From contig WTPW01000069.1 in NCBI GenBank assembly GCA_009809945.1, forward strand, positions 144,931-208,930: a stretch of 64,000 nucleotides of DNA, in the 5' to 3' direction. The DNA is from Gigaspora margarita (Eukaryota; Glomeromycota; Glomeromycetes; Diversisporales; Gigasporaceae). The notes beneath the pieces were generated by a model. That model was not told the origin of the DNA. It saw nothing but the letters and a program-made list of their open reading frames with translations, and ran no database searches. Shown in pieces: positions 34,056 through 46,270 of the stretch. Positions within the stretch are counted from its first letter, which is position 1, and every line of letters starts with the position of its first letter. Made by a program: the position numbers and the translations under genes.

Positions 34056-34057
34056 TA

Positions 34058-34792
34058 TACATTTGGATTTAATATATAATACATTAATGTGTTATCTGGC
34101 ATATTAATGTGCCATCTAAAATGCTATATGCTATTAACAATAATACTACTAAGTCTAATACATTGACATATTATTAAACATTAAACTCCTTAATATGCAT
34201 ATGTACTAATACATTAACATGTTATGAAGATTTTACAAAAAGGGGCAAATTATCAAGTTTATACCTCAGATTTTGACTAACTTTTAATAAATTATACTAA
34301 TGCAATAATAATTTGAAATCTAGTTTCAAATTAGTAACATATTATTGTTGCTTCACAAAAAGTATAACTTTTGTGGATTACAATATTGTATAAAATTGAA
34401 TATTACTGATTTCAAATTAATAGAATTTTAAAACATAAATGTAATTTATTAACTTTTACTTTTTTAAAAGTAATTTAATTTTAAGCATTTATTATATTTT
34501 TGTTGTACATTAATTAGTTTTATTTAAACTATTTTATGCATTTTATTATAAATTTAAAATTATTATTTAAAGGTATATCGTATACTTAAACTATCACTTT
34601 AATATTTGTGTACATTTTATAATAATGTTTAATTGTACAATTATATAAAATTTGAAAACAACTTAAATGTTCATAATTATTACACCTGCGTAATACTCCG
34701 TAGTTACTATAGCGTAAACTTATGTAATTATTACTCCTATGTCTGCGTAAAAACTTGTGGAGGTTTACACATATTTTTTTTGCTAATGATAA
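34058..34792. other. Intergenic 3' of the kinase-LRR gene; nothing recognised
   Basis: AT-rich with short recurring aatacattaa(t/c)(g/a)tg motifs near 34080-34220. The 60-codon frame at 34633 has no support. Confidence 0.45.
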
Positions 34793-37591
34793 TTAATTTA
34801 TATATTTGCAATTAATTATTTCAAGATTTGCATTGTTTGATATTAAATTAAACTTGATTTGATTATTATAAATATTTAATTTAGTCAGTGTGAAGTTTTT
34901 GCAAAGTGCATCTGCTAATGCATTACCACCTTCTGATCCAAGTTCATTCGAATCAAGATCCAAAGAAGTCAGTGTAGAGTTTTTGCAAAGTGCATCTGCT
35001 AATGCTTTTCCTCCTTCAGATCCAAGCTTATTACCAATAAGATTCAAAGAAACCAGTGTAGAGTTCTTGCAAAGTGCATCTGCTAATGCTTTTCCTCCTT
35101 TCGATCTAAGATTATTATATCCAAGATTCAAATCTTTTAGTGTAGAGTTCTTGCAAAGTGCATCTGCTAATGCTTTTCCTCCTTCTGATCCAATGTTATT
35201 ATAATAAAGATTTAAATCTTTCAGCATGGAGTTCTTGCAAAGTGCATCTGCTAAAGCTTTTCCTCCTTCGATTCCAAGATTATTATGATAAAGATTCAAT
35301 TCAGTCAGAGTTGAGTTCTTGCAAATTGCAGCTGCTAATGCTTTTCCTCCTTTGACTCCAAGATTATTATCTCTAAGATTCAATTCAGTCAGTGTAGCGT
35401 TCTTGCAAAGTGTATATGCTAATGCTTTTCCTCCTTCAGATCCAAGATTATTATAATAAAAATTCAATTCAGTCAGCATGAAGTTCTTGCAAAGTGCATC
35501 TGCCAATGCTTTTCCTCCTTCGGATCTAAGATTATTCTGACTAATATCCAAATTTTTTAGAGTGGAGTTCTTGCAAAGTGCATCTGCTAAAGCTTTTCCT
35601 CCTTCGGATCCAAGGTAATTATTTTCAAGATTCAAATCTTTCAGTGTGGAGTTCTTGCAAAGTGCATCTGCTAATGCTTTTCCTCCTTTGGATCCAAGTT
35701 TATTATATCTAACACTCAAAGAAGTCAGCGTAGAGTTCTTGCAAAGTGCATCTGCTAATGCTTTTCCTTCATTTGATCCAAGATCATTCAAATCAAGGTT
35801 CAAAGAAGTCAGCATGGAGTTTTTGCAAAGTGCAACTGCTAATGCTTTTACTCCTTCGGATTCAAGTTTATTATCATAAAGATTCAATTCAGTCAGCGTG
35901 GAATTCTTGCAAAGTGCATATGCTAATGCTTGTCCTCCTTCGGATCTAAGATTATTCTGACTAAGATTCAGATCTTTCAGAGTGGAGTTCTTACAAAGTG
36001 CATCTGCTAATGCTTTTCCTCCTTCTGCACCAAGTTCATTATACCTAAGATCTAAAGAAGTCAGCATGGAGTTTTTGCAAAGCGCATTTGTTAATTCATA
36101 TAAATTATTCAATTTACATTTATGAAACGAAAGGTTCCAAGTTGAAGCGTCTTTTTGATCATCAGGACTATGCTGACTGTTTTTAAGAATTTCTTCAAAA
36201 AGTACTAAAGCCTTGAGAAATTTGCATTGCTTAAAATATTCGCTTACTTCTTTTCTCAAATTCTCAAGGGTACTATTATATTGTACCGAAGTATTTGAAT
36301 TCATCGTGTCAGGGGTACTATTATCTTGTACTGAAGTATTTGATTTAATTGTGTCAGGTAAATAAAGCGGAGATGATGTTGTAATTTCAATTGAATTTGC
36401 AAGTGTTATTTTGTTATAATGACTTGAGGAAATTTCGGTATTCTCAGATAATGTTTCGATAGGATCGTTTCGATTTAAAGTTTCGCTAGGAATAAGCTTC
36501 TTTAAAGTATTGAGAATTGCTCTTGTATCTGGGCGTTTGGCAGGATCGTTGTCCCAACATTTTTTGTAAAGTTCGATATATAGAGATGGTGTATCTTTTA
36601 TAGGACCTTCTCTATTTCCTTGAAATACATGAATAACAATTAAATCTCTAGATTCAAAGGATGAGAAAGGAGGTCTTCCGCTTGAAATTTCCCAAAGGAT
36701 TTGTCCAAAACTATAGATATCAGATCTCTTATCGCGTTTATATCCACGCTTAATAAGACATTGGGGTTAGATATATGCCGGCATTCCATGAGCGTTTGAA
36801 TTCGAAATAATTTCATTAATTTGCTTTGATAATCCGAAATCTGTAATCTTTGGTTGTCTTTGATGAATTAAGATGTTTTTCGAATGCTAAATTATTAAAA
36901 ATACAATGTTTAAATACGCATTAATAATTAATAAATAAATACTATATGTAAAACTTGATAAACTATATTTACCAGATCTCTATGAATAATACTATTATCA
37001 TGTAAAAATAAAAGCCCGAGTGCTATTCCCTTAGCAATACATAGTTTATCAGTCCATTGTAACTTCGTAACATTTGCCATTAGGTATTCTCGTAAAGTTC
37101 CTTCATTAGCATATTCTAAAATCATATTATAATTCCCGTTGTTATCTACATAATCATTTGAAATGACAAATATATATTTTTTATTTAACATATTATTATT
37201 TTAATACCTTCAAAAATTTTAAATCGCTTGCCTACCTTTTGTAACTCCATAGAACGTAATAATATTTGGATGGTAAGAAACACTTCGCAATAGTTTAAGC
37301 TATATTAATTATAAGAATTTATCCTTCTGTTGTAAGATGCCAATAAAGTTTAAACACAACAATTATTACCTCATTAATAAAATCTTTAATGATTTTTTCA
37401 TCTATGTTTGTATCAGCTTTAAGACATTTAAGAGCAACCGTTAATTCGCAGTCTTTCCATTCGTATCTAAAAACATTTCCAAAACCTCCACTGTCGATCT
37501 TGAAAGGGTCTGTAAATTTATTATATTCAATATAATTAATATGTCTTTCGTCAATAGCTTTTTCAAGCCATCCTTCCTGTACGTTTGCCAT
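34793..37591 (-). pseudogene. TKL protein kinase fused to RNI-type leucine-rich repeats, one premature stop
   Basis: Four exons in consistent phase: 37591-37370, 37299-37236, 37145-36973, 36886-34793, with GT/AG introns of 70, 90 and 86 nt. The kinase has a P-loop with its first Gly changed (DSGGFGNVF), VALK, HRDL, TDFG, DIYSFGQILWEISSGRPPF and CWDNDPAKRP, then a Ser/Thr-rich linker with a duplicated SNTSVQ-NST, then about 14 repeats of 28 residues (LCKNSTLTSLDLRYN-LGSEGGKALADA type) ending in NCKYIN. An in-frame TAA (36767-36769) replaces a codon in the activation segment (PAYI*PQC, where Glu is usual). If real, kinase and LRR are uncoupled; an ATG at 36304 could start the LRR part. Otherwise this is an intact signalling or receptor-like cytosolic kinase. 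Confidence 0.85.
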
Positions 37592-37859
37592 ATTTTTTTT
37601 TTAGTATGTTTAACCTTGGTTGAAAATCAAAGCGAAAGTATGTACTGTCGTATACATTTTGTGCATATGTACACGTACATGTACTACATGATACAGCATT
37701 TTAAATTTAACCAAAATTAAGGTTTGGCGTAAGTATGTACACGTATAAACACAGTGCGTAACTGACGATCATATAGTATATTTCATTCCGTTCTTGGTCG
37801 CAAAAGTTTCCAAACATTCTTTAATATATAGTAATTCCTATATTTCTGAATATTGTAAA
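37592..37859. promoter_or_regulatory. Shared divergent promoter with GTATGTAC motifs
   Basis: The 268 bases between the start codons of the kinase-LRR gene (minus) and the arrestin-like gene (plus). agtatgtactgtcgtatac (37636), atatgtacacgtacatgtac (37665) and agtatgtacacgtata (37732) are related copies, partly palindromic. A TATA-like atatagtatattt lies at about 37770, on the arrestin-like side. Confidence 0.5.
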
Positions 37860-38834
37860 ATGGCACTACTTCAGCCTCCAATATCCTCATACAATAAAGC
37901 CAGTCAAAAGATGTGGTTTACTTATTCAACAAGCAGCAATGAATTTCAACATGGACTTTTGGGTATAACAGATTCATATATTGTTGGCAATTTGTGCCTT
38001 CAATTTCCTGAATCGGAACCTCTGAAAGCAAAGCAAATTGAAGTAATTCTTGAAGGTATCGAATATGTCGGTGTCAGATGTGATAGTTATACATACGAAA
38101 AAAAAATTTTAAACCAATCATTATTGCTGTGGGAGAGCTATATTTTGGAAAAAGACCCGTACGAAGAAATTACAAAAGCGAATTATCCATTTCAATTTCT
38201 GTTACCTAATGATTTACCACAATCGATAAATTTAGGAACCGGACACATCTATTATAAAGTGAAAGCCAGAATCAATAGGAAGTCTAATTTTAAGAAATTA
38301 CATGGTTCTGAAAAAAAAATTGAGTGCAAATGTTTGATTACACGATATAGCCCATTGCCAAGACCAGCGCCAGTTCAGTGGATAGAATGGGATGATCCAA
38401 ACGCTTTGAACCGTGGATTAAGTTATTATATATCAATGGATTATGATACATTTGGACCTGAACATCCTATTATTGTGAAATTAGTAGTTAAACTGTTAAG
38501 AATGGATTTAAATGTGAAAGAAATATTTATTGGATTGAAAGAGTATCATTTATTTAGAGTAGGAAATGTTGAAAAAGGTTCCAAACGATATGTCCAACAG
38601 AAAAGTATATTTGGAGACCAATTACGAACAATGCTAATTGATGCATTGCCACACTCTCATAAAATTGACTTGCATAGTTGTAACGTTAATTGGACTACTA
38701 AAAGACCCAATATTAATGTGTGTCATCAAGTTGAAATTAAGATTAAGTTTGGACTTTTTGGACCAATAGATATCAATTTAAAAAGAGAGGTTAATATTGC
38801 GAATATTTCAAATCTTACGGAAATTTATCAATGA
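37860..38834 (+). CDS. Arrestin-like (alpha-arrestin fold) protein
   Basis: Uninterrupted 324-residue frame starting MALLQPPISSYNKASQ; the open frame extends 22 codons upstream without an ATG, so this ATG is chosen. The N-terminal half has features of an arrestin N domain: a beta-rich stretch with VGNLCLQFPESEPLKAKQIEVILEGIEYVG, then YPFQFLLPNDLPQS and YYKVKARINR (the FPF-LP... Y-L-A pattern). The C half (FGPEHPIIVKLVVKLL...KEIFIGLKEYH) fits a second arrestin lobe. Alpha-arrestins adapt cargo to ubiquitin ligases; no PPxY motif is visible, so a non-adaptor role is possible. One of the few intact genes here. Confidence 0.75.
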   Translation: MALLQPPISSYNKASQKMWFTYSTSSNEFQHGLLGITDSYIVGNLCLQFPESEPLKAKQIEVILEGIEYVGVRCDSYTYEKKILNQSLLLWESYILEKDPYEEITKANYPFQFLLPNDLPQSINLGTGHIYYKVKARINRKSNFKKLHGSEKKIECKCLITRYSPLPRPAPVQWIEWDDPNALNRGLSYYISMDYDTFGPEHPIIVKLVVKLLRMDLNVKEIFIGLKEYHLFRVGNVEKGSKRYVQQKSIFGDQLRTMLIDALPHSHKIDLHSCNVNWTTKRPNINVCHQVEIKIKFGLFGPIDINLKREVNIANISNLTEIYQ

Positions 38835-39270
38835 TTATTAAATTAATAGTTTTATTCTCTATCAATTTGTCCAAATAATTTTTCTATCTACTGTTACTTT
38901 AAAATTGAATTATGAGGTAAATAATTCGGTGTATACAGTAATACAAAAGAAAACATTTAAATTTAGAAACTTAAGAGTCAAGGAATTGGTGTTAAAACAA
39001 GCACACATTCGTATGTATATAATACCTAATGCAAAATCAATAAAGAATAAATATGATCATATGAAATTTTTGCACATATATTTGCAAGCATGTTTCTGAT
39101 TGGCCAAAATATTTATTTTTTGGAAGTATGTCTGAGCATTCAGCTCAGAGATAATAATTTTTTTTTATAAAAATCTTTTCAGCTTTAATCAAAAAAGAAA
39201 TGCATGCACAATTGGAATTGACGCAATATTTGCGAAATGATAGAATATCATGTGATCGAACTAATGATGC
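38835..39270. other. 3' region of the arrestin-like gene
   Basis: No gene recognised. The 64-codon frame at 38905 is probably 3' UTR. Confidence 0.4.
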
Positions 39271-39455
39271 CTGACAAATGACGAAATATTCGTCATTGAC
39301 GAATGACGAAACCATTCGTCAGGTAATTTCTGATTGACGAATTGACGATTGACGAAACCCCTGACGATTGACGAAACCTATGAAGAATTGACGAAACCTA
39401 TGACGAATTGACGAAACATATGACGAATTGACGAAACCTATGACGAAACCTGATG
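39271..39455. repeat. GACGAAACCTATGACGAATT tandem repeats
   Basis: About five units of a 20-mer acgaaacctatgacgaattg, preceded by a degenerate inverted patch (gacgaaatattcgtca). An inverted relative lies at 48716-48860 (cataggtttcgtcaat, tgacgaaacc). Confidence 0.85.
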
Positions 39456-41006
39456 AGTTATATTCATACAAGATAGAGTTAATTACCGCGTTTATAAAAA
39501 TTAAGAAGTGTTTTAATAACGATAACGATAAAAACTAAAAAAAAAACGATGTTTTCAGGTGATAATGCATAATTAATAGCAGCGATAGAGAATCAATATA
39601 GGTTGTTGATATGATTTTATTTATTTACGAATAACAAATCAAAAAAAAGGAAATTAAATTTTGTAAATAAACAAAGCGCGTAAAGATAGAAGTTTAGGTT
39701 ATCGTGTTAGTGTTGGAGACTACAACGATAAATTGGTGCTCATTATGTGTAAAATTTCGTTCCCGTCATTTTTAATTAGTGCACCAAGGTCGATTTAAAC
39801 ATTGGTATTCTTCTTTCGCATTGTTCGGAATCTATGTCGGACTGATCCGGAATCGATGAAATAAACGCGATTTTGACAGCATAGCGGGCTGATTGGTTAA
39901 TTTTTGTAGATCATTTCGTGAATTTACAAGATCTGATTGGCTAATAGCTTCCATTAAAACGAACCCAAAGTAAAATATTTCGCAAAATATAACAGTATTA
40001 ATTAATAAAAGACACATTTTTTAAATTTTATTAATTACAATAATCTATTACTTTGGAGAATAGTCATTGCCACACATATGATTCGATTAAATTTAAAAAA
40101 ACATCGATATCTTAAATTTTAAATAACGATCTATTAGATGCGTGTATGAAAAGCTTTGTATCAAAACTAAATAGCTAACAATAAATAATAAGAAAAATAT
40201 TAATTAAATTAATATACATAAATAAATTAAAAAGAATAACAAACAGCTGCAAGTAAAAAGTACGTGAAACTCAAACCTTTCTTCCAGTTTTACTTTATTA
40301 TATTTAAGATTACAAAAGTTAAACCCAGTTTCGACTTTCATCAATATTAAAATCTACAGCTTCGTCTAACAAGTATAATCTACATGTACTATAATCTTGA
40401 GAACAAACTCGAATACTAGAGATCTAACTACAAAAAAAAAGCTATTTCTTTTGATTTAGAGGTTCTTATATATGTATAATGTAACAACTAAATTTTAAAA
40501 AACGTCATATAGCTAACCCTCATGATTATTCCTCCGTTTTCGTGATTATTTTGAAAGTATATAAAGCGAAAGGTGTAGTTTCTGAATATGTATTCAGTTT
40601 CTCTCAACAATTCGGTTTTGTGGCCAACAATTCGTTCTAAGTTAGGTATATGCAGGGTATATGTAAATGATTGACCAATCGGATTTAATGACTGATTTTG
40701 ACAATTCCGGATCAGCCCGGCATGAACGGCTATTCCGGATCAACCCGACATGATTTGAACTACAGGTAGGAACGTCCCAAATATGGAAACTATGATTTGA
40801 CTCAGGACCGATGATCTGCATATCGATTCAGCCAATCAAAATTGCGACCTTTTGACTATAGGAAATGAGCGGTCACAAAAAAAGGCAAATTTATTAATTT
40901 GTAATTTCATACGTATAGCAATCTTCATGACGAATTAAAAAGGCAAATTTATTAATTTGTAATTTTATTTAAAGAATTTATTAAATTTTTTTTAAAATAA
41001 ATACAT
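39456..41006. other. Intergenic; nothing but short repeats
   Basis: gattggttaatttttgtagatcat near 39890 resembles gattggctgatttttgtagatcat near 63632. An inverted ccggatca/ccgacatga patch lies around 40700-40760. No gene seen. Part of it may hold promoters of lost genes. Confidence 0.4.
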
Positions 41007-41496
41007 CTAATTTTTAGCATTCAAAAACGTCTTTTTTGCATTTTCTAATAAATTATCTTCTATTTCTATTTCACCTGCCACTGCTTCAGCATCGTCTGAT
41101 TCATTATCACCAGTACCTTCAGCCTGCTCTTCAATAAATTCGTTTTCACCTAAATCTTTCGTCATACTTACCTTTAATGATTCGACATTAACCTTAATTT
41201 CATGCTTAAGATAGCCTAAACAAATTAAACACTTAAAATTGCATCTTCGTAAGCAACGGCCATGATAGTCATGCCCACACGAAAGAACAATACCATTGTC
41301 AAAACAGTTAGTATAACTAGTACAATCGCAGTGTAAAAAATCACATAAGACGCTTGTATACGGTTTTCTAGAAGTAACGAAGCCCCTTGGAAGGTGACGA
41401 TCGGTTATTTCATAACCTAAAGAAGGCAACTTATACGTATTAATACTATCATCAGACGAACTAATTATCAAAGGATACAGATGCCGTGCTTTGTAC

Positions 41497-41716
41497 TAGT
41501 GTTTTGAACCGTCAACCGAAAGTTCAACCGGGGCTGATCCGGGTAGACTTCCGGGTATTCCCAGCCAATCGCTGATGTTTGTTTACATCGGGTAAAATAG
41601 AATGTGTCAATCCTATTTTACCCGATGTAAACAAACATCAGCGATTGGCTGGGAATACCCGGAAGTCTACCCGGATCAGCCCTGGTTGAACTTTCGGTTG
41701 ACGGTTCAAAACACTA
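41497..41716. mobile_element. hAT-type palindromic MITE (220 bp)
   Basis: Near-perfect palindrome: TAGTGTTTTGAACCGTCAAC... inverted to ...GGTTCAAAACACTA. Exact 8-bp duplication ctttgtac at 41489-41496 and 41717-41724. Removing it and one duplication rejoins the host frame (KMYK-ARHLYP). The visible flank is otherwise the RING-family pseudogene. Confidence 0.95.
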
Positions 41717-41921
41717 CTTTGTACATCTTCATAAATATTTCTAAAAGTAACATGGCACACTTTCGGGATAAAGTGTGTAATTGCTTTGGTTTGTAAGGAT
41801 ATTTCATAGAATTCACAAAATATTGACGAAAGGTATTATCTTCTTGATTTTGAAACATAAAACGCGCCTCTTTCTGCAATTGATCCGCTGTAAAAAATTT
41901 AGCCATATGTCGTCGAATGAT

Positions 41922-43824
41922 TAGAGATGGGTTTCATGCGTGCACATGATTCCTCAATCATGCGCATGAATGCGCATTAATGCGCATGTTTCCGAATCAT
42001 GCGCATTTGATTGGTCGTATCTGAAAAATGTGACCTAAATGTGGAAAAACTACCAGAAATACGTAAGAGATTATGACGGTCGAGTAATTATTATAATATT
42101 TGAGTAATTAATATATCATTTTTAACGCCCTTATTAGCGCCCTTAAACAACACAAAATCATGAAATGTGAATTTGCTAAATTTACTTTTGCTGTTTGATT
42201 GCCTAATATTTACAAACTATTTTGGGCTAAAAAAAATTCACGAATTTGAAAACGTTTTGTATAATAGTCTCAAGTTCAAGACTAAGTGCATGAATAAGTG
42301 CAAGTGCAAAAACAAGTATAAGAACACGACAAATCTGCGATAGATAAAACATAAGATTAATAAAAAGAATAATGAATATATTAGTAAATATAAAAAAAAT
42401 TACAACCAAATATTTAGATGATGATTTCTAGAATTTTTGGTCGTAATTTTGGCCACCAGATTATCTGATAATTAACTAATTTTCTCAATGATTCGTAGTT
42501 TTATGTTGATCTACCAACCAATAAAATCACGGATATGTTCAAATGGTGATCAGTGTGCTAAAACTAATCTAGTAATATGGGCTAGGTGCTACAGAAAAGG
42601 GGGAAATCGACAAAACAAAGGATCTTCAGAAAATCAATTTTTATATTATAAATTTTATAATAAATCATAAGAAAATACAAACTTTAAAGAGCTATACTAC
42701 AAAATTTTATTAATACAACTGGCTTTGTGTTTTATGTGAAAAGTGGTCCTGATCTTATTCTAAATTGATTTGTGTAAAAAAAAAATTTTTGAATATTTGT
42801 CGATTTCTCTCTTTTCTGTAGCACTCAGCCCATATAATCAAGTTATTGTGCTTTAATGCTTTTTGATTGGTTATATAACCCGTTATCAAAATGCTAAGAC
42901 TAATATATCGATGAGCAAGTTATATTCAAGAATGCCATAACAATTCAAATTAATTAACAATTGATATGAGATAATATAATTGTGAAGAAATGTGTCGGTA
43001 AATGTTAATAAATGACATTGTAAGGGAATCAATCAAAACAAAATAAAATTATCCCGCAGTCACAAATGTCCTGTCTGCACAAAAATATCTACTAATTTCA
43101 TATATGTATAATAAACAGTAATTGGCGCTGCTTGATAATGAGTATAAAAAGATAAAAATTTCAATTGCACTTCCATTTTTGATTTGCTATATCAAAGACC
43201 GTAATCAGACCATGAGAAAATTTAAATTAAGATGTCAATACCATTTAAATCTGTAATTATTGCAACATATAATTATTTGCATGTTATAATTTTAATGCAA
43301 ACCAACTCAATCTTAACCATATACTGTAGTTAATAGAATAGTATGTTCAGTAACAGAATTTTTTTGTGATGATCCAATGCAAACTAACTTATAATGAGAA
43401 TTTACATATTTTAACTAAGATTTAAGGTTTTTTACAAAGCTCCTGTGGCAGTTCCACAGGCCAGGTGCTAGTATATTCTCAAATTATATAAAAGATAAGC
43501 AACGATGAAGTTTATAGAGATGTGATCCGTTATCCGTTTCCATCCGTTTTCATATTAAAATCCGCGGATATCCGTGGATTTTAATATAAAAATGGATGAA
43601 AACGGATAACGGATCACATCTCTAGAAGTTTACAATTAGCTAATTTGTAAAAATTTATATATGTAGGCAAAATCTGATTCAGAATCAATATGTAGTATCT
43701 TTATTTAGATGTATTATCAATAATAAAAGATAAAATTTAAAAAAAAAATTTATCATGCGGTATCATGCGCATTTTTATATATCATGCGCATTTTATTATA
43801 AAATGCGCATTTTTCCCATCTCTA
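41922..43824. mobile_element. Non-autonomous hAT element (1.9 kb), copy 1
   Basis: TAGAGATGGG...CCCATCTCTA ends with an exact 8-bp duplication cgaatgat (41914-41921, 43825-43832). Subterminal DNA is rich in atgcgcat repeats at both ends. Most of the interior is shared, inverted, with 44782-46270. Contains the small hAT MITE 43515-43624. No transposase frame. Confidence 0.95.
43515..43624. mobile_element. 110-bp palindromic hAT MITE nested in the 1.9-kb element
   Basis: TAGAGATGTGATCCGTTATCC... and its inverse are nearly perfect arms around aatccgcggatatccgtggatt. Exact duplication gaagttta (43507-43514, 43625-43632). The homologous place in the other large copy (near 44995, taaacttcatcg on the plus strand) has a single target, i.e. 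an empty site. Confidence 0.95.
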
Positions 43825-44781
43825 CGAATGATACTATGAACCGTTTCTATAGGACAATCACTTAAAGACGCGAGACGATTAGTAATCATATTCATTATTG
43901 GGTGATTTGTTTCAGCCCAAAAAAATATATCAGAAAAAAACATTAACGAGCGCGTTTATAATTTCTTCGATCAAATCGAAGAAATAAATCTGTCCAACAA
44001 CGTAAACAGGCTTCTTCATAAGCAGCCCAGTTACCTTCTCGATGGTGCACCACGTAAACATCGAGAACTAGTGGAATTAAATTACTTAAAAGATCGGTTA
44101 AGTATAAAAACTCAATGTTTTTGCATGTATAACCAAACTTTGAATAAACTATACTAGATATGTCAAGCTACGCCACGCGCATAAGATAGAGAATTGGGTC
44201 GATTTGCCATGGCCGCAGCTTTTTACCAAGATTCTTCTTTTTTCCAAATATCCCCTTGTAAATATTATTAAATAAAAGTGAATTTTGTTTAAAAACAAGT
44301 TCACGACTATTTAAAGACACATGAAGGGGGCCCATAATCAGCAAGAACGATGTGACAAACAAAGGAATAACCTCATTGTCAAGAAGAAGCCGGTGCACAA
44401 TAGCCTTGCAAATAAAGAATTGCCCGGGCCAATCCGCAATGATAGGGATAACGTGGTTAGAAAGATACTCTTGCATCGATTCTTGGTTATATACAATTTG
44501 AAGGGCTTTTGTGTAATCTTCGACCCCTTTTAAATTGCCTCCAACAAAATCAAAAAGAATGGCATTTTGTATATGTCGGTCGTTCTTTTTTTTCACTAAC
44601 CTATCATTGTAACTGTGCAGGGTTAGTTTTTCAATGAGCTCATTATCAGAACCTTCACCTCTATAATTTTGACAGCATTCATGATAAGGAATACCAAGGG
44701 TAGTGATAACCGTTTGACAAGGTGCTTTATTATCAACTCACTATCAATAAACTTTGGATTGAGCACCCCATTACGTGGTAT

Positions 44782-46270
44782 TAGAGATGGGAAAAATGCG
44801 CATTTTATAATAAAATGCGCATGAATGCGCATTAATGCGCATGATATATAAAATGCGCATGATACCGCATGATAAAAAATTTTTTTGTAATTTTTATCTT
44901 TATTATTGATAATACATCTAAATAAAGATACTACATATTGATTCTTAATCAGATTTTACCTACATATATAAATTTTTACAAATTAGCTAATTGTAAACTT
45001 CATCGCTGCTTATCTATATAATTTGAGAATATACTAGCGCCTAACCATGACTCTGCCATGGGAGCTTTGTATAAAACTTTAAAACCTTAGTTAAAATCTA
45101 TTAATTCGCATAATATAATATTCATAAATATGCTGAGTTAGTTTGCATTTGATCGTCACAAAAAAATTCTGTTACTGAACATACTATTCTATTAACTACA
45201 GTATATGGTACACTCACATATGAAATTAGTAGATATTTTGGTGCAGATAGGACATTTGTGACTGCGGAATATTTTATTTTGTTTTGTAGATTCCCAATTA
45301 CGATGTACAATGTCATGTTTTGCAAGTACAGAATTTGTATTAGTATTCACCAACTATGACACATTTCTTCACAATTATATTTTCTCATATCAATTGTTAA
45401 TGAATTTAAATTTGTGATAACATTTCTGTTTAACTTGCTCATCGATATATTGTCTTAAAATTTTGATCACGGGTTATATAACTAATCAAAAAGCGTTAAA
45501 GCACAATAACTTGATTATTTAACTATATTAGTTTTAGCACACTGATCACTTTTTGAACGTAGCCGTGATTTTATTTTATTAGCTGGTAGATCGACATAAA
45601 ACTACGAATCGCTGAGAAAATTTTGTAGAAAATTAGTTCTAGAAATCAATAAACTAAATATTCGGTTAAATGTAATGTTTTTTTATATTTGCTAATATAG
45701 TCACTATTTTTTTTATTAATCTTATGTTTTATCTGACGCGGAGCATTTGTCATGTGCTTGCACTTGTTTTTGCACTTGCACTTATTCTTGCACTTATTCT
45801 TGAACTTGAGATCATTATACAAAACGTTTTCAAATTCACGAACTTTTTTTAACCCAAATAGTTTGTAAATATTAGGTAATTAAACAACCAAAGTAAATTT
45901 GGCAATTCACATTTCACGATTTTGTGTTGTTTAAGGGCTTAATAAGGGCATTAAAAAATAATATAATAATTACTTGAATGTTGCAATAATTACTCGACCA
46001 AGATAATCATCATAATCATCTTACGTATTTCTGTTAGTTTTCCCACATTCAGGTCACATTTTTCGGATACGACCAATCAAAATGTTAAAGCGAACAAACC
46101 CAGAATTGAAGTATATAGATAGATTAAATGTTAATTATATTTATTTTATATTTAATTTTTCTATATAAAATCTTGATGGGATAAAATGCGCATGATTCAG
46201 AAACATGCACATTAATGCGCATTCCTGCGCGTGATTGAGGAATCATGCGCACACATAAACCCCATCTCTA
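44782..46270. mobile_element. Non-autonomous hAT element (1.5 kb), copy 2, opposite orientation
   Basis: Same TAGAGATGGG TIRs and atgcgcat subterminal repeats, inverted relative to copy 1, with exact duplication cgtggtat (44774-44781, 46271-46278). Carries a ~105-bp block absent from copy 1 (about 46080-46185), the aaaatgttaaagcg sequence also found at 7840-8046. No transposase. Confidence 0.95.

Noticed and set aside
34890..35949. Plus-strand repeated frames (FLQSASANAFPPSDPS type)
   Set aside because: Antisense of the LRR repeats; periodicity comes from the real minus-strand gene.
39271..39455. CRISPR-like array
   Set aside because: 20-bp units are contiguous without unique spacers and the genome is eukaryotic; it is a simple tandem repeat.
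42227..42670. Small frames in the 1.9-kb hAT element as a transposase
   Set aside because: Too short, no DDE or BED-finger features and not conserved in the sister copy.
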